Assembly: GCA_030180135.1 (NCBI GenBank) | Contig: CM058237.1 | Span: 105,105,904-105,169,903 of the forward strand | Source: Orychophragmus violaceus | Taxonomy: Eukaryota > Streptophyta > Magnoliopsida > Brassicales > Brassicaceae | DNA length: 64,000 bases | Direction of reading: 5' to 3' | Shown: positions 32,197 through 44,500 of the stretch, piece after piece | Layout: the number at the start of each line of letters is the position of its first letter | How positions within the stretch are numbered: position 1 is the stretch's first letter | The notes under the pieces: generated by a model | What the model saw: only the letters and a program-made list of their open reading frames with translations | The model's database searches: none | What the model was told of the DNA's origin: nothing | Made by a program: the position numbers and the translations under genes

Positions 32197-33069
32197 ATGA
32201 CTAGCACAAACAATCAAAACACTTTCTCGATCCGGTCTGTCCTTGAGATGGACAAGCTGAACGGATCAAATTTCTTGACTTGGTCGCGGAACCTGAGGCT
32301 AGTCCTCAGACAGGAGAGAAAGGACTATGTCCTTGAGAGAGCTCTCCCCGTGAGGATCGGGTCCAATGCTTCTCATGCAGTATATAATGCTTGGAATAAG
32401 CATTATAATGATACGGTAGATGTGCGTGGTCTGATATTGGCTACCATGGACTCAGATTTGCGGAAGTAATATGAGAACATGGAGTCGCCAATAGAGATGA
32501 TCAGCAGCCTGAAATTGAAATTTCAGGAGCAGATAAGAGTGGAGAGATACCGGTTGGTTAAGTCTCTCACTAGCTGCAAGCTACCAAATGATAATCCAGT
32601 GAGTCCTCATGTCAGTAAAATGATGGGTTACATTGATAACCTGAGGAAACTGGATTATCCAGTTAGCCAAGAATTGGCAACTGAGATCATTCTGCAGTCA
32701 CTCCCGTCAAGCTATGATAAGTTCATAAGGAACTATATCAAGAAAGGCTTAACGAAGACGCTGACTGAACTGCATGATATGCTCAAGACAGTTGAGCCAA
32801 ACGTGAAGAGTACCCTGTACAATCTCATGAATGAGAAGGGTAGGTTTACTAAACCTAATGCTGACAAGGGTGAAGACAAAGTTGTCCAGAAGCGTGTGTC
32901 TTCTGAGCCCGAGTCAGATACCTCTTACGTTGGTAAGTGCTGCTACTGTAAAGAGATTGGGCATTGGAAGAGAAATTGCATTAAATTCATGGAAGATGAT
33001 GAGGAGTTGAAGTTGATGTATGAGACTACTTCCTCAGGTATTCATGTTATTACTTCAAGTTCTACCTTA
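32197..33069 (+). pseudogene. A2 gag (one stop, one 15-bp deletion)
   Basis: Gag as in A1 and A3, but with TAA at 32467-32469 (CAA, Gln, in A3) and a 15-bp in-frame deletion near 32889. The knuckle CCYCKEIGHWKRNC is present. The frame ends with TAG at 33070-33072, exactly at the codon that precedes the protease text VLDTGCG. Confidence 0.85.
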
Positions 33070-36000
33070 TAGGTATTGGATACTGGTTGTGGCACTGATA
33101 TTTGTTATAATATGCAGAGCCTGGGCAACAGTAGAACTTTGAAGGAAAGGGCAAGTGAAACTACATGTCTGGAAGGAGCTTGGGATGCTGCCTCAGCCGT
33201 AGGGCTTTCACTTATAGATCCCTTTGAGGCTTGGTTTTGTATTAAGTAATTGCTACAATGTACCTGCTTTAAGCAGAGTTGTCTTTCATTTTCTTGTAAG
33301 AATTTGAATGTTTTTCATTTTGATAAAAGACAAGTTTTTGTTCTTTTGATCTTAATGAAATATTAATTGTAGCACCCTATTCATGGAATGGGTTTTATAT
33401 CTTAAACCAAAGAGTGCCTACATATAACATAAATACCGAATTGGTTTAAATCTGATGAATTAAACCTGATTTTTCTTGGCATAAAAGTCTTGGTCACATA
33501 GAGTAAGTCGGATTCAGAAATCCCATAGTTATGGACTGTTGGGCTCATTTGATAAGATATCTTATGAGACTTGAACTCTGTTTACTGGACCAAAAGGTAA
33601 AGGGCCTATCTTAGCCGAGCTAGAGAAAGGCCCAAAGGCTTATTGGACCTGGAACATACTCTTGTATGTGGCCCAATGAGCAGTAATGCCAGAGAAAATT
33701 TCTTGTACTTCATTGTCTCTACTGATTACTTCAGTGAGTGAGACTATGTTCATTTGATGAGACACAAGTCGGAATTCTTTGACATGGTCGAAAGAGTTCC
33801 AGAATGAAGTATAGGATCTGAATGACAGAAGTATTAAGACTCTGGATCAGATCACGAGTGAGAATACTTAAGTCATTGATGGTGTGATCATCTGAATGAG
33901 TGTGAAATCGTTTCACAGCTCATTTCTCCTGAAAACCTGAAGGTGTTTCTGTGAGAAAGAATCAGATCTTATTAGAAATGATTAAAGATGAGTCACACGA
34001 ATCTTCCATGATATTATTTAAGAATAACGCTCTAGAAATATCTAAGTTTACGCTGAAAAGGTTCCACCAATATCAGTTGAAAGACACCACGTAAATGTGG
34101 ACTGGAATCGATCCAAATTCGTCTTTACTGAGTATTTGTAGTTGTGCTACTTTGCTGGTTGTCCTAGGGAAACCAAGGCTTGTTACTTTTACGTCCATTC
34201 TGTTTTCTAAGAAGGGAAGTTATTTTCCAAGAAGAACAGTGGGAGTAAAAGTATAACTCGAAGAAATTCGAGAAATACAGGAGGCTGCTCAACCTGTTGA
34301 GGGAGAGCAACAGATGGATTTACAGATTTCTGTAGAATCTACACCTGTAGAGCCTGAAGTTCGCAGATATGAATGAATCAGTTACTAATCCGAGAGTGAT
34401 AATAAGAAACACCTTCAGGTTTTCAGGAGAAATGAGCTGTGAAACGATTTCACACTCATTCAGATGATCACACCATCAATGACTTAAGTATTCTCACTCG
34501 TGATCTGATCCAGAGTCACACGAATCTTCCATGATATTATTTAAGAATAACGCTCTAGAAATATCTAAGTTTACGCTGAAAAGGTTCCACCAATATCAGT
34601 TGAAAGACACCACGTAAATGTGGACTGGAATCGATCCAAATTCGTCTTTACTGAGTATTTGTAGTTGTGCTACTTCGCTGGTTGTCCTAGGGAAACCAAG
34701 GCTTGTTACTTTTACGTCCATTCTGTTTTCTAAGAAGGGAAGTTATTTTCCAAGAAGAACAGTGGGAGTAAAAGTATAACTCGAAGAAATTCGAGAAATA
34801 CAGGAGGCTGCTCAACCTGTTGAGGGAGAGCAACAGATGGATTTACAGATTTCTGTAGAATCTACACCTGTAGAGCCTGAAGTTCGCAGATATGAATGAA
34901 TCAGTTACTAATCCGAGAGTGATTTCTCGTCATTAGTTGAACCTGATAATCATTGAAAGTCGCATGATCTGATGATCATTGAAAGCGACGAATCTGCGAA
35001 ATTCAAAGAAGCGAAAGTGAGCCCGGACTCCGAAAAATTACACTATGTGTAAGTTAGCTTTATTGATCCATTCATGGATGGAAGCAAACATATCGGAGTT
35101 GGAATCTTCGTTCTGTTGAAGTAGTCAAGGTTTTGACTTGAACAGGAACGAAATGGAACTGTGCGTTTACTAATAGATAAATGGGAGCGATGTTGCATGT
35201 CTCATATAGTATGTCGATGACATACTGATTCTCGGAAATGACGTCCCAATGCTGCAGTCGGTAAAGGACTTGCTTGGGAGTTGGTTCTAATGATTGACAT
35301 GGGTAAATCCACGTATGTTCTTGGATTTTGGATCTAAAGATAGAGATCCGAAAGAGCTGGTAGGACAAAGTCAGGATTCTTATCCCGACAAAGTCCTACA
35401 CGTGGCATTACATTAAGCAAGAAACAGTGTCCTACGATAACTGCTGAGCTTAAATGCATGGATAAGATTCCATATGCGTCGGCAATTGGATCTATCATGT
35501 ATGCCATGAAACGTACTTGTTTGATGTTGCTTTAATGTTAAAGCAAGACAAGTAAAGACCAGTCAAATCCAGCAAAGAATCACTGGATTGCCGTAAAGAA
35601 TGTCCTAAAGTATTTGAGGAATACTAAGGATAAGTTCTTGATTCACGGAGAAAGTGAGGTGCTACAAGTCGATAGAGTCTGAAAGGCAAGTTTCCAACGG
35701 ACAAAGATGATTTCCGGTCACAGTCCGGTTATATCTTGTGTCTGTCTGGCGGTGCAAGGTACTGTTGCTGACTCCATGACTTAAGCTGAACATTTCGCAG
35801 CTTGGAAATCGGCGAAAGAGGTAGTTTGGAAAGAAGAGTTCGTCACTGAACTTGATGTGATTCCCAGCATAGATGAGACTAGCTGCACATCAGAGGTCCA
35901 AACACCTTGAGGATAGGTATAACCTATTCCGTGAGATAAATGACAGAGATGTTAAGTAGATCAGCAAGTTTCAACGATTGAGAACGTTGCTAATCTATTA

Positions 36001-36914
36001 ACGAAGCCACTCCTTAGGCCTAAGCACGAGTCGCGGACTGTTGCTGTAGGATAAGTGAAATTAAGATGCAGTCTTAATTTCAGTGGGAGTTATTAAAGGG
36101 CTTTATTTAGTTATTGGATATGTTCTTGTAAAACATTTAAGATGTTTAATGAAATTATTATTTCAAGATTATTTTAACTGTGATGAAATAATCGTTCCAA
36201 AGTGATATAAACCATTTTATAGGTCATCGAAGTAAGTGACTTGATCTTGAGTCATCAAAGTCATTTAGCTTGATCATGAGACCCTATATTTGATAGATGG
36301 ATTATATCATCCTGTCCCTAGTCGAAGGTTGTTGAAATTGGAACACCAACAACCGTGTGAGACTGGATTGGTATGTGACTTATGACAAAGTCTCAGTGTG
36401 TCATAGATGCGCGGCATCGAAGTCAGTACATAGGTGTATGTTGGGTACATACGACCGGACAAGACCCGCTTATAAGAACTCTTCAGGATATTTATATCTG
36501 TGTCATAAGAGATTCTTACTACGACTATAGAGTATAGTCCTTAGACCTGAGTTCGCATGCATGTGACTGCACATGGACTGATGCACTTTGATCATTGTCT
36601 AACGCTATCGTTCTGCGATAGTTATAATGACCTTGTTTGGGTACATTATGAAATGAGTAGTTTACAGTGATGGAACAAGACGGGATTTGTCCCTCCAATA
36701 TAAATGGAGTGAATATCTCTAGGCCAATCGGAGATTTGAATACTGGAAAATGCATGGCCATGCTCAAACGGACTGTCCCGAGTCGTTTGGATTGTCAGTA
36801 TCGAATCAGAGTCCGATGAACAAGATTAGGCTTTATAAGGATGACACTAATCTTGCCTTATGACTAATCGAGATATTGAGACAAAAGGATTATGAATACA
36901 GAGATTCCAGTACA
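33070..36914 (+). pseudogene. A2 pol remnant and 3' untranslated region
   Basis: This follows the copia order protease, integrase, linker, RT, RNase H, with short recognisable pieces (protease VLDTGCG near 33076, integrase near 33640-33900, linker near 34330, RT near 35220, RNase H near 35740-35980), but every domain is broken. A 23-bp deletion near 35750 removes the residues between GGA and TVADS of RNase H; the same deletion is in A3 and B. Positions 33838-34925 carry an inverted-plus-direct duplication. The last 850 bp are untranslated. The polypurine tract AGTGGGAGAT is at 36915-36924. Confidence 0.78.
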
Positions 36915-36924
36915 AGTGGGAGAT

Positions 36925-37540
36925 TGTTGGAATTGTGTCCAGTAATCTCGGTACTGTCTCTAGAAAGTAAGAGTATGTCAATGATCAGACATAAGTCATA
37001 TAATACTGGGGGTCATGATGGCTTGCTAGAGTCCGCTCATGATCTATAAGTCTTGGACTTATTGCCTTTATTATATGATCCCATATGGGTCACACGCCTA
37101 AGCTAACAGGAAAATGTGTAGGAACGGCTTAGCAGAAGTACGGTAAAAGTGCCAGGCATTTGTCGTACTTAGAGAGAGATAAATGGGTCTGATTAAATCC
37201 AAGGGATTTAATCAGATTGGTATTTGGGCCCAAAAGCCCAAAAGGGAAAGAGAAGGGTTTTATAAACTAAAACCCAAATCTCTTTCTCTCTAACCCTAGC
37301 CCCCAGCCGCGATCTCTCTCTCTTCCTGCGCCTCCTCTCCCTTGGTCTAGCAGCCTCTCTTCCTGCTTGGTGTGCGTGTGTGAACCTCTGGAGGAGTTAT
37401 CACTTGGTGGCTCTCTGATCTCTGATATACCTTCTCTTTCCGCTGCATAAACAGGTATAAGGTGAGATCCATTGTTGTTTCTATTCAAGAGAACCTAGAT
37501 CCGCATGTTTAGGAACTGTTGAATCTGAGAATTGAATCTG
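36925..37540 (+). repeat. A2/A3 shared LTR, left part
   Basis: It starts TGTTGGAATTGTG beside a polypurine tract, and has the TATA-like TTTATAAACT near 37259. It stops matching the family at 37540, about 25 bp before the LTR end. The missing end appears at 54717-54740. The 16 bases CTGAGAATTGAATCTG occur on both sides (37525-37540 and 54701-54716), as if a 17-kb block had been placed inside a single LTR. Confidence 0.8.
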
Positions 37541-37850
37541 AGACTATCAATTGATTGATTTAGGAGTTATCAATTGATTTCTGTATTAAGTACCTGAGAC
37601 TGCTTCCTCAGGTATTCATGTTATTACTTAGAAGTTATTTTCCAAGAAGAACAGTGGGAGTAAAAGTATAACTCGAAGAAATTCGAGAAATACAGGAGGC
37701 TGCTCAACATGTTGAGGGAGAGCAACGGATAGATTCTACAGAAATCTGTAAATCCATCCGTTGCTCTCCCTCAACAGGTTGAGCAGCCTCCTGTATTTCT
37801 CGAATTTCTTCGAGTTATACTTTTACTCCCACTGTTCTTCTTGGAAAATA
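37541..37850. repeat. Scrambled junction with a fold-back inverted repeat
   Basis: Positions 37541-37627 are short unrelated snippets. Positions 37628-37735 carry pol linker text in plus orientation (TTTTCCAAGAAGAACAGTGG). From about 37738 the same text appears in minus orientation (to about 37850). The two arms of about 105 bp meet at a small ATTCTACAGAAATCTG centre. This marks the switch from plus-strand to minus-strand material. Confidence 0.8.
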
Positions 37851-38993
37851 ACTTCCCTTCTTAGAAAACAGAATGGACGTAAAAGTAACAAGCCTTGGTT
37901 TCCTTCGGACAACCAGCGAAGTAGTACAACTACAAATACTCAGTAAAGACGAATTTGGATCGATTCCAATCCACATTTACGTGGTGTCTTTCAACTGATA
38001 TTGGTGGAACTATTTTAGCGTAAACTTAGATATTTTAGAGCGTTATTCTTAAAGAATATCATGGAAGATTCGTGTGACTCATCTTTAATCATTTCTAATA
38101 AGATCTGATTCTTTCTCACAGAAACACCTTCAGGTTTTCAGGAGAAATGAGCTGTGAAACGATTTCACACTCATTCAGATGATCACACAATCAATGACTT
38201 AAGTATTCTCACTCGTGATCTGATCCAGAGTCTTAATACTTCTGTCATTCAGATCCTATACTTCATTCTGGAACTCTTTCGACCATGTCAAAGAATTCCG
38301 ACTTGTGTCTCATCAAATGAACATAATCTCACTCACTGAAGTAATCAGTAGAGACAATGAAGTACAGGAAATTTTCTCTGGCATTACTGCTCATTGGGCC
38401 ACATACAAGAGTATGTTCCAGGTCCAATAAGCCTTTGGGCCTTTCTCTAGCTCGGCTAAGATAGGCCCTTTACCTTTTGGTCCAGTAAACAGAATTCAAG
38501 TCTCATAAGATATCCGATCAAATGAGCCCAATAGTGCATAACTATGGGATTTCTGAATCCGACTTACTCTATGTGACCAAGACTTTTATGCCAAGAAAAA
38601 TCAGGTTTAATTCATCAGATTTAAACCAATTTGTTATTTATGTTACATTTAGGCACTCTTTGGTTTAAGATATAAAACCCATTCCTTGAATAGGGTGCTA
38701 CAATTAATATTTCATTAAGATCAAAAGAACAAAACTTGTCTTTTATCAAAATGAAAAACATTCAAATTCTTACAAGAAAATGAAAGACAACTCTGCTTAA
38801 AGCAGGTACATTGTAGCAATTACTTAATACAAAACCAAGCCTCAAAGGCATCTACAAGTGAAAACCCTACGGCTGAGGCAGCATCCATAGCTCCTTCCAG
38901 ACATGCAGTTCCACTTGCCCTTCCTTCAACGTTCTACTGTTGCTTAGGCTCTGCATATTACAACAAATATCAGTGCCACAACCAGTATCCAAT
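37738..38993 (-). pseudogene. Remnant D: minus-strand pol piece
   Basis: Reverse complement of the A-family segment from the linker back through integrase to the gag/protease boundary (compare 33100-34330). It is interrupted at 38993 by copia-B with target CCAAT (38989-38993) and continues at 54234. No usable frame. Confidence 0.82.
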
Positions 38994-39664
38994 TGAAGGA
39001 ATGTTTAGTTGAATCCTGATTCAATTCTTAGATTCATATCAACCTAAACATTCGGATCTAGGTTCTTCTCGAATAGAAACAAATGATGATCTCACCTTAT
39101 ACCTGTTTGCAGCGGAAAGAGATGGTATGTCTGAGATCAGAGAAACACCGAGAGATGAATCCTCCAAAGGTTCACACACGCGATCACAGAAAACGGCTGC
39201 TAGACCACAAGGAACTCGGCGCAGAGAGAGAGAGAGTTTTCGGCTAAGGGACTAGGGTTTTTGGTTCTGAACCCGAGTTTTATTTATAAAACTTGTCCGG
39301 TTCCGTTTGGGTCATTTGGCCCAAACACCAATTAACTCGACGGCATTCGCGCACTGTGTCGATCGACACCCCTTGTGTATCGATCGACACACAGTGCCTA
39401 AACCGTTTTATTCTCTCTAAGTACAGTAAATGCCTAGCACTTTTACCGTACTTCTGCTAAACCGTTCCTACACATTTTCCTGTTAGCTTAGGCGTGTGAC
39501 CCATATGGGATCATATAATAAAGGCAATAAGTCCAAGACTTATAGATCATGAGCGGACTCTAGCAAGCCATCATGACCCCCAGTATTATATGACTTATGT
39601 CTGATCATTGACATACTCTTACTTTCTAGAGACAGTACCGAGATTACTGGACACAATTCCAACA
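38994..39664 (-). repeat. Copia-B 3' LTR (671 bp)
   Basis: Read on plus it starts TGAAGGAATG and ends ATTCCAACA; polypurine AGTGGGAGAT (minus) is at 39665-39674. Minus-strand TATA-like TTTATAAATAAA is near 39280-39295. Two dyads, TGTCGATCGACA at 39357 and TATCGATCGACA at 39378, are 21 bp apart. An inverted repeat lies at 39420-39451. Confidence 0.93.
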
Positions 39665-40057
39665 ATCTCCCACTTGTACTGGAATCTCTGTATTCATAAT
39701 CCTTTTGTCACAATATCTCGATTAGTCATAAGGCAAGATTGGTGTCATCCTTATAAAGCCTAATCTTGTTCATCGGACTCTGATTCGATACTGACAATCC
39801 AAACGACTCGGGACAGTCCGTTTGAGCATGGCCATGCATTTTCCAGTATTCAAATCTCCGATTGGCCTAGAGATATTCACTCCATTTATATTGGAGGGAC
39901 AAATCCCGTCTTGTTCCATCACTGTAAACTACTCATTTCACAATGTACCCAAACAAGGTCCTTATAACTATCGCAGAACGATAGCGTTAGACAATGATCA
40001 AAGTGCATCAGTCCATGTGCAGTCACATGCATGCGAACTCAGGTCTAAGGACTATAC

Positions 40058-40680
40058 TGAAGGATTGTTCGGTTGATCCTGATTCAATTCTCATATTGAT
40101 ATCAACCTAAACATGCATCAGATCTAGGTGTTCTTATTTAGAAACATTATGATCTCACCTTTTACCTGTTTGTTGCAGCGGAATTGATGAACAGGTCAGA
40201 GATCAGGGAGATACACCAAGGGATGAATCCTCCAAAGGCTCACACACGCAATCACCGGAAACTGGCTGCTAGACCACGAGGAGATGGGGCGCAGAAGAGA
40301 GAGAGAGGCGCGGCTGAGTATTAGGGTTAGGGAGAAAAGACTTGGCTTTTAGTCATTAAAAGCCTTCTCTTTCCCTTTTGGGCTTTTGGGCCCAATCTGA
40401 TTAAATCCCATTTAATCAGACCCATTAATCTTTCTCTCTTAGTACGACAAATGCCTAGCACTTTTGTCGTACTTCTGCTATGCCGTTCCAACATTATTTC
40501 CTGCTAGCTTAAGCGTGTGACCCATATGGGATCATACAATAAAGGCAATAAGTCCAAGACTTATAGATCATGAGCGGACTCTAGCAAGCCATCATGACCC
40601 CCAGTATTGTATGACTTATGTCTGATCACTGACATACTCTTACGTTATAGAGACAGAGATTGCTGGACACAATTCCAACA
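40058..40680 (-). repeat. Copia-C 3' LTR (623 bp)
   Basis: On plus it starts TGAAGGATTG and ends ATTCCAACA. It has a perfect inverted repeat at 40441-40472 (AGTACGACAAA and TTTGTCGTACT) and the motif CCCATATGGGATC near 40523. It lacks the TGTCGATCGACA dyads seen in the B LTR. Confidence 0.95.
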
Positions 40681-41534
40681 ATCTCCCACTTGAACTGGAA
40701 TCTCTGTATTCATAATCCCTTTCGTCTCAATATCTCGATTAGTCATAAGGCAAGATTAGTGTCATCCTTATAAAGCCTAATCTTGTTCATCGGACTCTGA
40801 TTTGATACTGACAATCCAAACGACTCGGGAAAGTCCGTTTGAGCATGGCCATGCGTTTTCCAGTATTCAAATCTCCGATTGGCCTAGAGATATTCACTCC
40901 ATTTATATTGGAGGGACAAATCCCATCTTGTTCCATCACTATAAGCTACTCATTTCATGATGTACCCAAACAAGGTCCTTATAGCTATCGCAGAACGATA
41001 GCGTTAGACAATGATCAAAGTGCATCAGTCCATATGCAGTCACATGCATGCGAACTCAGGTCTAAGGACTATACTCTATAGTCGTAGTAAGAATCTCTTA
41101 TGACACAGATATAAATATCCTGAAGAGTTCTTATTAGCGGGTCTTGTCCGGTCGTATGTTCCCAACATGCACCTATGTACTGACTTTGATGCCGAGCATC
41201 TATGACACACTGAGACTTTGTCATAAGTCACGTACCAATCCAGTCTTACACGGTTGTTGGTGTTCCAATTTCAACAACCTTCGACTAGGGACAGGATGAT
41301 ACAAAACATTTATCAAATATAGGATCTCATGATCAAGCTAAATGACTTTGATGACTCAAGATCAAGTCACTTACTTCGATGACCTATAAAATGTTTCATA
41401 TCATTTTGGAACGATTATTTCATCACAGTTAAAATAATCTTGAAATAATAATTTCATTAAACATAAAATAATGTTTTACAAGAACATATCAAATAACTAA
41501 AATAAAGCTCACAAAACTCCCACTCAAATTTAGA
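40681..41534 (-). other. Copia-C polypurine tract and 3' untranslated region
   Basis: The polypurine tract reads AGTGGGAGAT on minus at 40681-40690. The remaining 840 bp hold no gene in the element's sense. An antisense frame of 80 codons (40839-41081) recurs in A2, B and A3, but most differences between copies change amino acids, so I do not call it. Confidence 0.75.
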
Positions 41535-44500
41535 TTACATTTCAATGTTTCTAATGCCTACAGCTTCAGTCAGTAACTCGAGCTTAGGCCTTGGGAGTGG
41601 CTTTGTCAACGGATCAGCGACATTATCATCTGTCGGAACTCGGCTGATCTTGACTTCCTTTCTATTAATGATGTCACGTATCAAGTGATATCTTCTTTGA
41701 ACATGCTTGGATTTCTGGTGTGATCTTGGTTCCTTTGCCTGAGCTATAGCACCATTGTTGTCACAAAACAGTGCCAGAGGCTCAGCCGCATCTGGTATCA
41801 CACCTAGTTCCATAATGAACTTCCGTATCCAAACAGCTTCCTTCGCTGCTTCCGAGGCGGCGATATATTCAGCTTCTGTAGTGGAATCAGCAACGGTGTC
41901 CTGCTTGGAGCTTCTCCAACTTACTGCACCGCCATTCAGACAAAAGACATAACCGGACTGTGACCGGAAATCATCTGTGTCTGTCTGGAAACTTGCGTCC
42001 GTGAATCCACTGACTTTAAGCACATCACTTCCACCGTACACTAAGAACTTATCCTTAGTATGTCTTAGATACTTCAAGATGTTCTTTACGGCAATCCAAT
42101 GGTTTTCACCTGGATTTGACTGGTATCTACTCGTCATGCTCAATGCATAAGCAACATCAGGACGAGTACAGATCATGGCATACATGACAGATCCTATTGC
42201 AGATGCATAAGGAATATTCTTCATGCGCTCAAGCTCAGCAGCCGACGTAGGGCTCTGCTTCTTGCTTAGCGTTGTGCCATGTACCATCGGCGTGAAGCCC
42301 TTCTTGGAATCTTTCATGCTGAATCTTTGTAGGACTTTGTCAATGTATGAGTCTTGACACAAGCCTATCAGCTTCTTAGGTCTATCCCGATAGATCCTAA
42401 TTCCAAGAACGTATGCGGCTTCACCCATGTCTTTCATGGAAAAACAACTTCCAAGCCAGTCCTTTACAGACTTCAGCATTGGAACGTCGTTTCCGAGAAG
42501 CAGTATGTCATCAACATACAGAATAAGAAAAACGATTTTGCTCCCACTAGTTTTCTTATACACGCATTGTTCTTCTTCGTTTCTGATGAAGTCAAATTGC
42601 TTGATCGCTTCATCAAAACGAAGATTCCAGCTCCTCGATGCTTGCTTCAATCCATAAATGGATTTATGAAGCTTGCATACTTTCCCAGCATTCTTTGGAT
42701 CTATGTAACCGTCAGGTTGCGTCATATACACATCCTCTTCCAGAATACCATTCAGGAAGGCGGTTTTCACGTCCATCTGCCAAATTTCATAATCATGAAA
42801 AGCTGCAGTTGCTAGTAGAATCCGAATAGATTTCATCATAGCCACCGGTGAATAGGTTTCATCGTAGTCCACTCCGTGAACTTGTCTGAAACCTTTTGCC
42901 ACCAACCTGGCTTTATAAATCTGGACATTTCCATCCACGTCAATCTTCTTCTTGAAGATCCATTTGCACTCGATGGCTTTTACACCAGCGGGTAAGTCAA
43001 CCAACGAAAATACTTGGTTGACCGACATGGAGTCCATTTCGGAATCAGTGGCCTTGCGCCACTTAGAGGAATCTGGGCCCATCATGGCTTGATTGAAGTT
43101 CGATGGTTCATCACCATCAATGATCAAAAGATCATGACAGTCAGTCACGAGGAATCCCTGATATCTCTCGGGTTCGTGACGGATCCTCCCGGATCTTCGA
43201 ACTTCAGGTACTACAGGTTCAGGCTCTACAATTTCTTGTAGATCCTCCTGCTGCTCTTCCTCATTAGGTTGAGCAGTATCCTGTTCATCTTGAATTTCTT
43301 CAAGCAGTACCTTACTCCCACTGTCTTTCTTAGAGAGAAACTCTCTCTCAAGAAAGTTACAATCCCGGGCAACAAAGATCTTGTTCTCGGAACGTAGATA
43401 GAAGTAATAAGCCTTGGTTTCCCGTGGATAACCAATGAAGTAGCATTTATCAGATTTTGGTGTAAGCTTATCTGAGATTAATCTCTTAACATAGGCTTCA
43501 CAACCCCAAATTCTTAGATAAGACAGCACTGGAGCTTCTCCAGTCCATAATTCATATGGTGTCTTTGCTACTTCTTTTGATGGCGCTCTATTTAGAGTGA
43601 ACACTGCTGTTAGCAGAGCATATCCCCAAAGGGATATTGGAAGGTCTGTGTGACTCATCATAGATCGAACCATATCCAATAAGGTCCGATTTCTCCTCTC
43701 AGACACACCATTCCATTGAGGTGTTCCAGGAGGAGTGAGTTGGGACACGATCCCACACTCTCTTAGATGATCACTGAATTCCTGGCTTAAGTATTCTCCT
43801 CCTCGGTCGGACCGAAGAGCCTTAATGCTTTTGCCAAGTTGGTTCTGTACTTCATTTTGGAATTCTCTGAACTTCTCAAAAGATTCAGACTTATGTTTCA
43901 TCAAATAAACATATCCATACCTACTGAAATCATCAGTGAAGGTAATGAAGTACTGATAGTTTCCTCTTGCATTAGTGGACATTGGGCCACACACATCAGT
44001 GTGTATCAGGCCCAATAAGTCACTGGCCCTCTCGTTAGGTTTATTAAAGGGGGCCCGTGTCATTTTGCCCATCATGCAGGATTCGCATTTCTCACATGAC
44101 TCAAAGTCAAATGAGCCAAGAAGTCCATTCGAATGGAGCCTCTTGATGCGTTTCTCGCTGATGTGCCCTAAACGACAATGCCATAGAAACGTTCGGTTTT
44201 CCTCATTAGGTTTAAACCGTTTTGTATTAATGTTATAAATTGGCGCGGATTGATCGAGTATGTAAAGCCCATTCGTAAGAGGGGCAGAACCATAGAACAA
44301 ATTGTTGCGATTGAAGGAACATAATTTATTCTTAACTGAAAAATCATAACCTTCCAAATCCAACAAAGAAATTGAAATAATATTTCTGCTTATAGCAGGT
44401 ACAAAATAACAATTATTAAGTTCTAAAATCAATCCCGAAGGTAAAGACAACAAGTATGTTCCTACAGCTAGTGCTGAAACTTTCGCTCCATTCCCAACTC

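Noticed and set aside
40839..41081. Antisense 80-codon frame in the 3' untranslated region, also at 39822, 36525 (minus) and 60238 (minus)
   Set aside because: Between B and C about six of eight changes alter the amino acid, as expected without selection on the protein.
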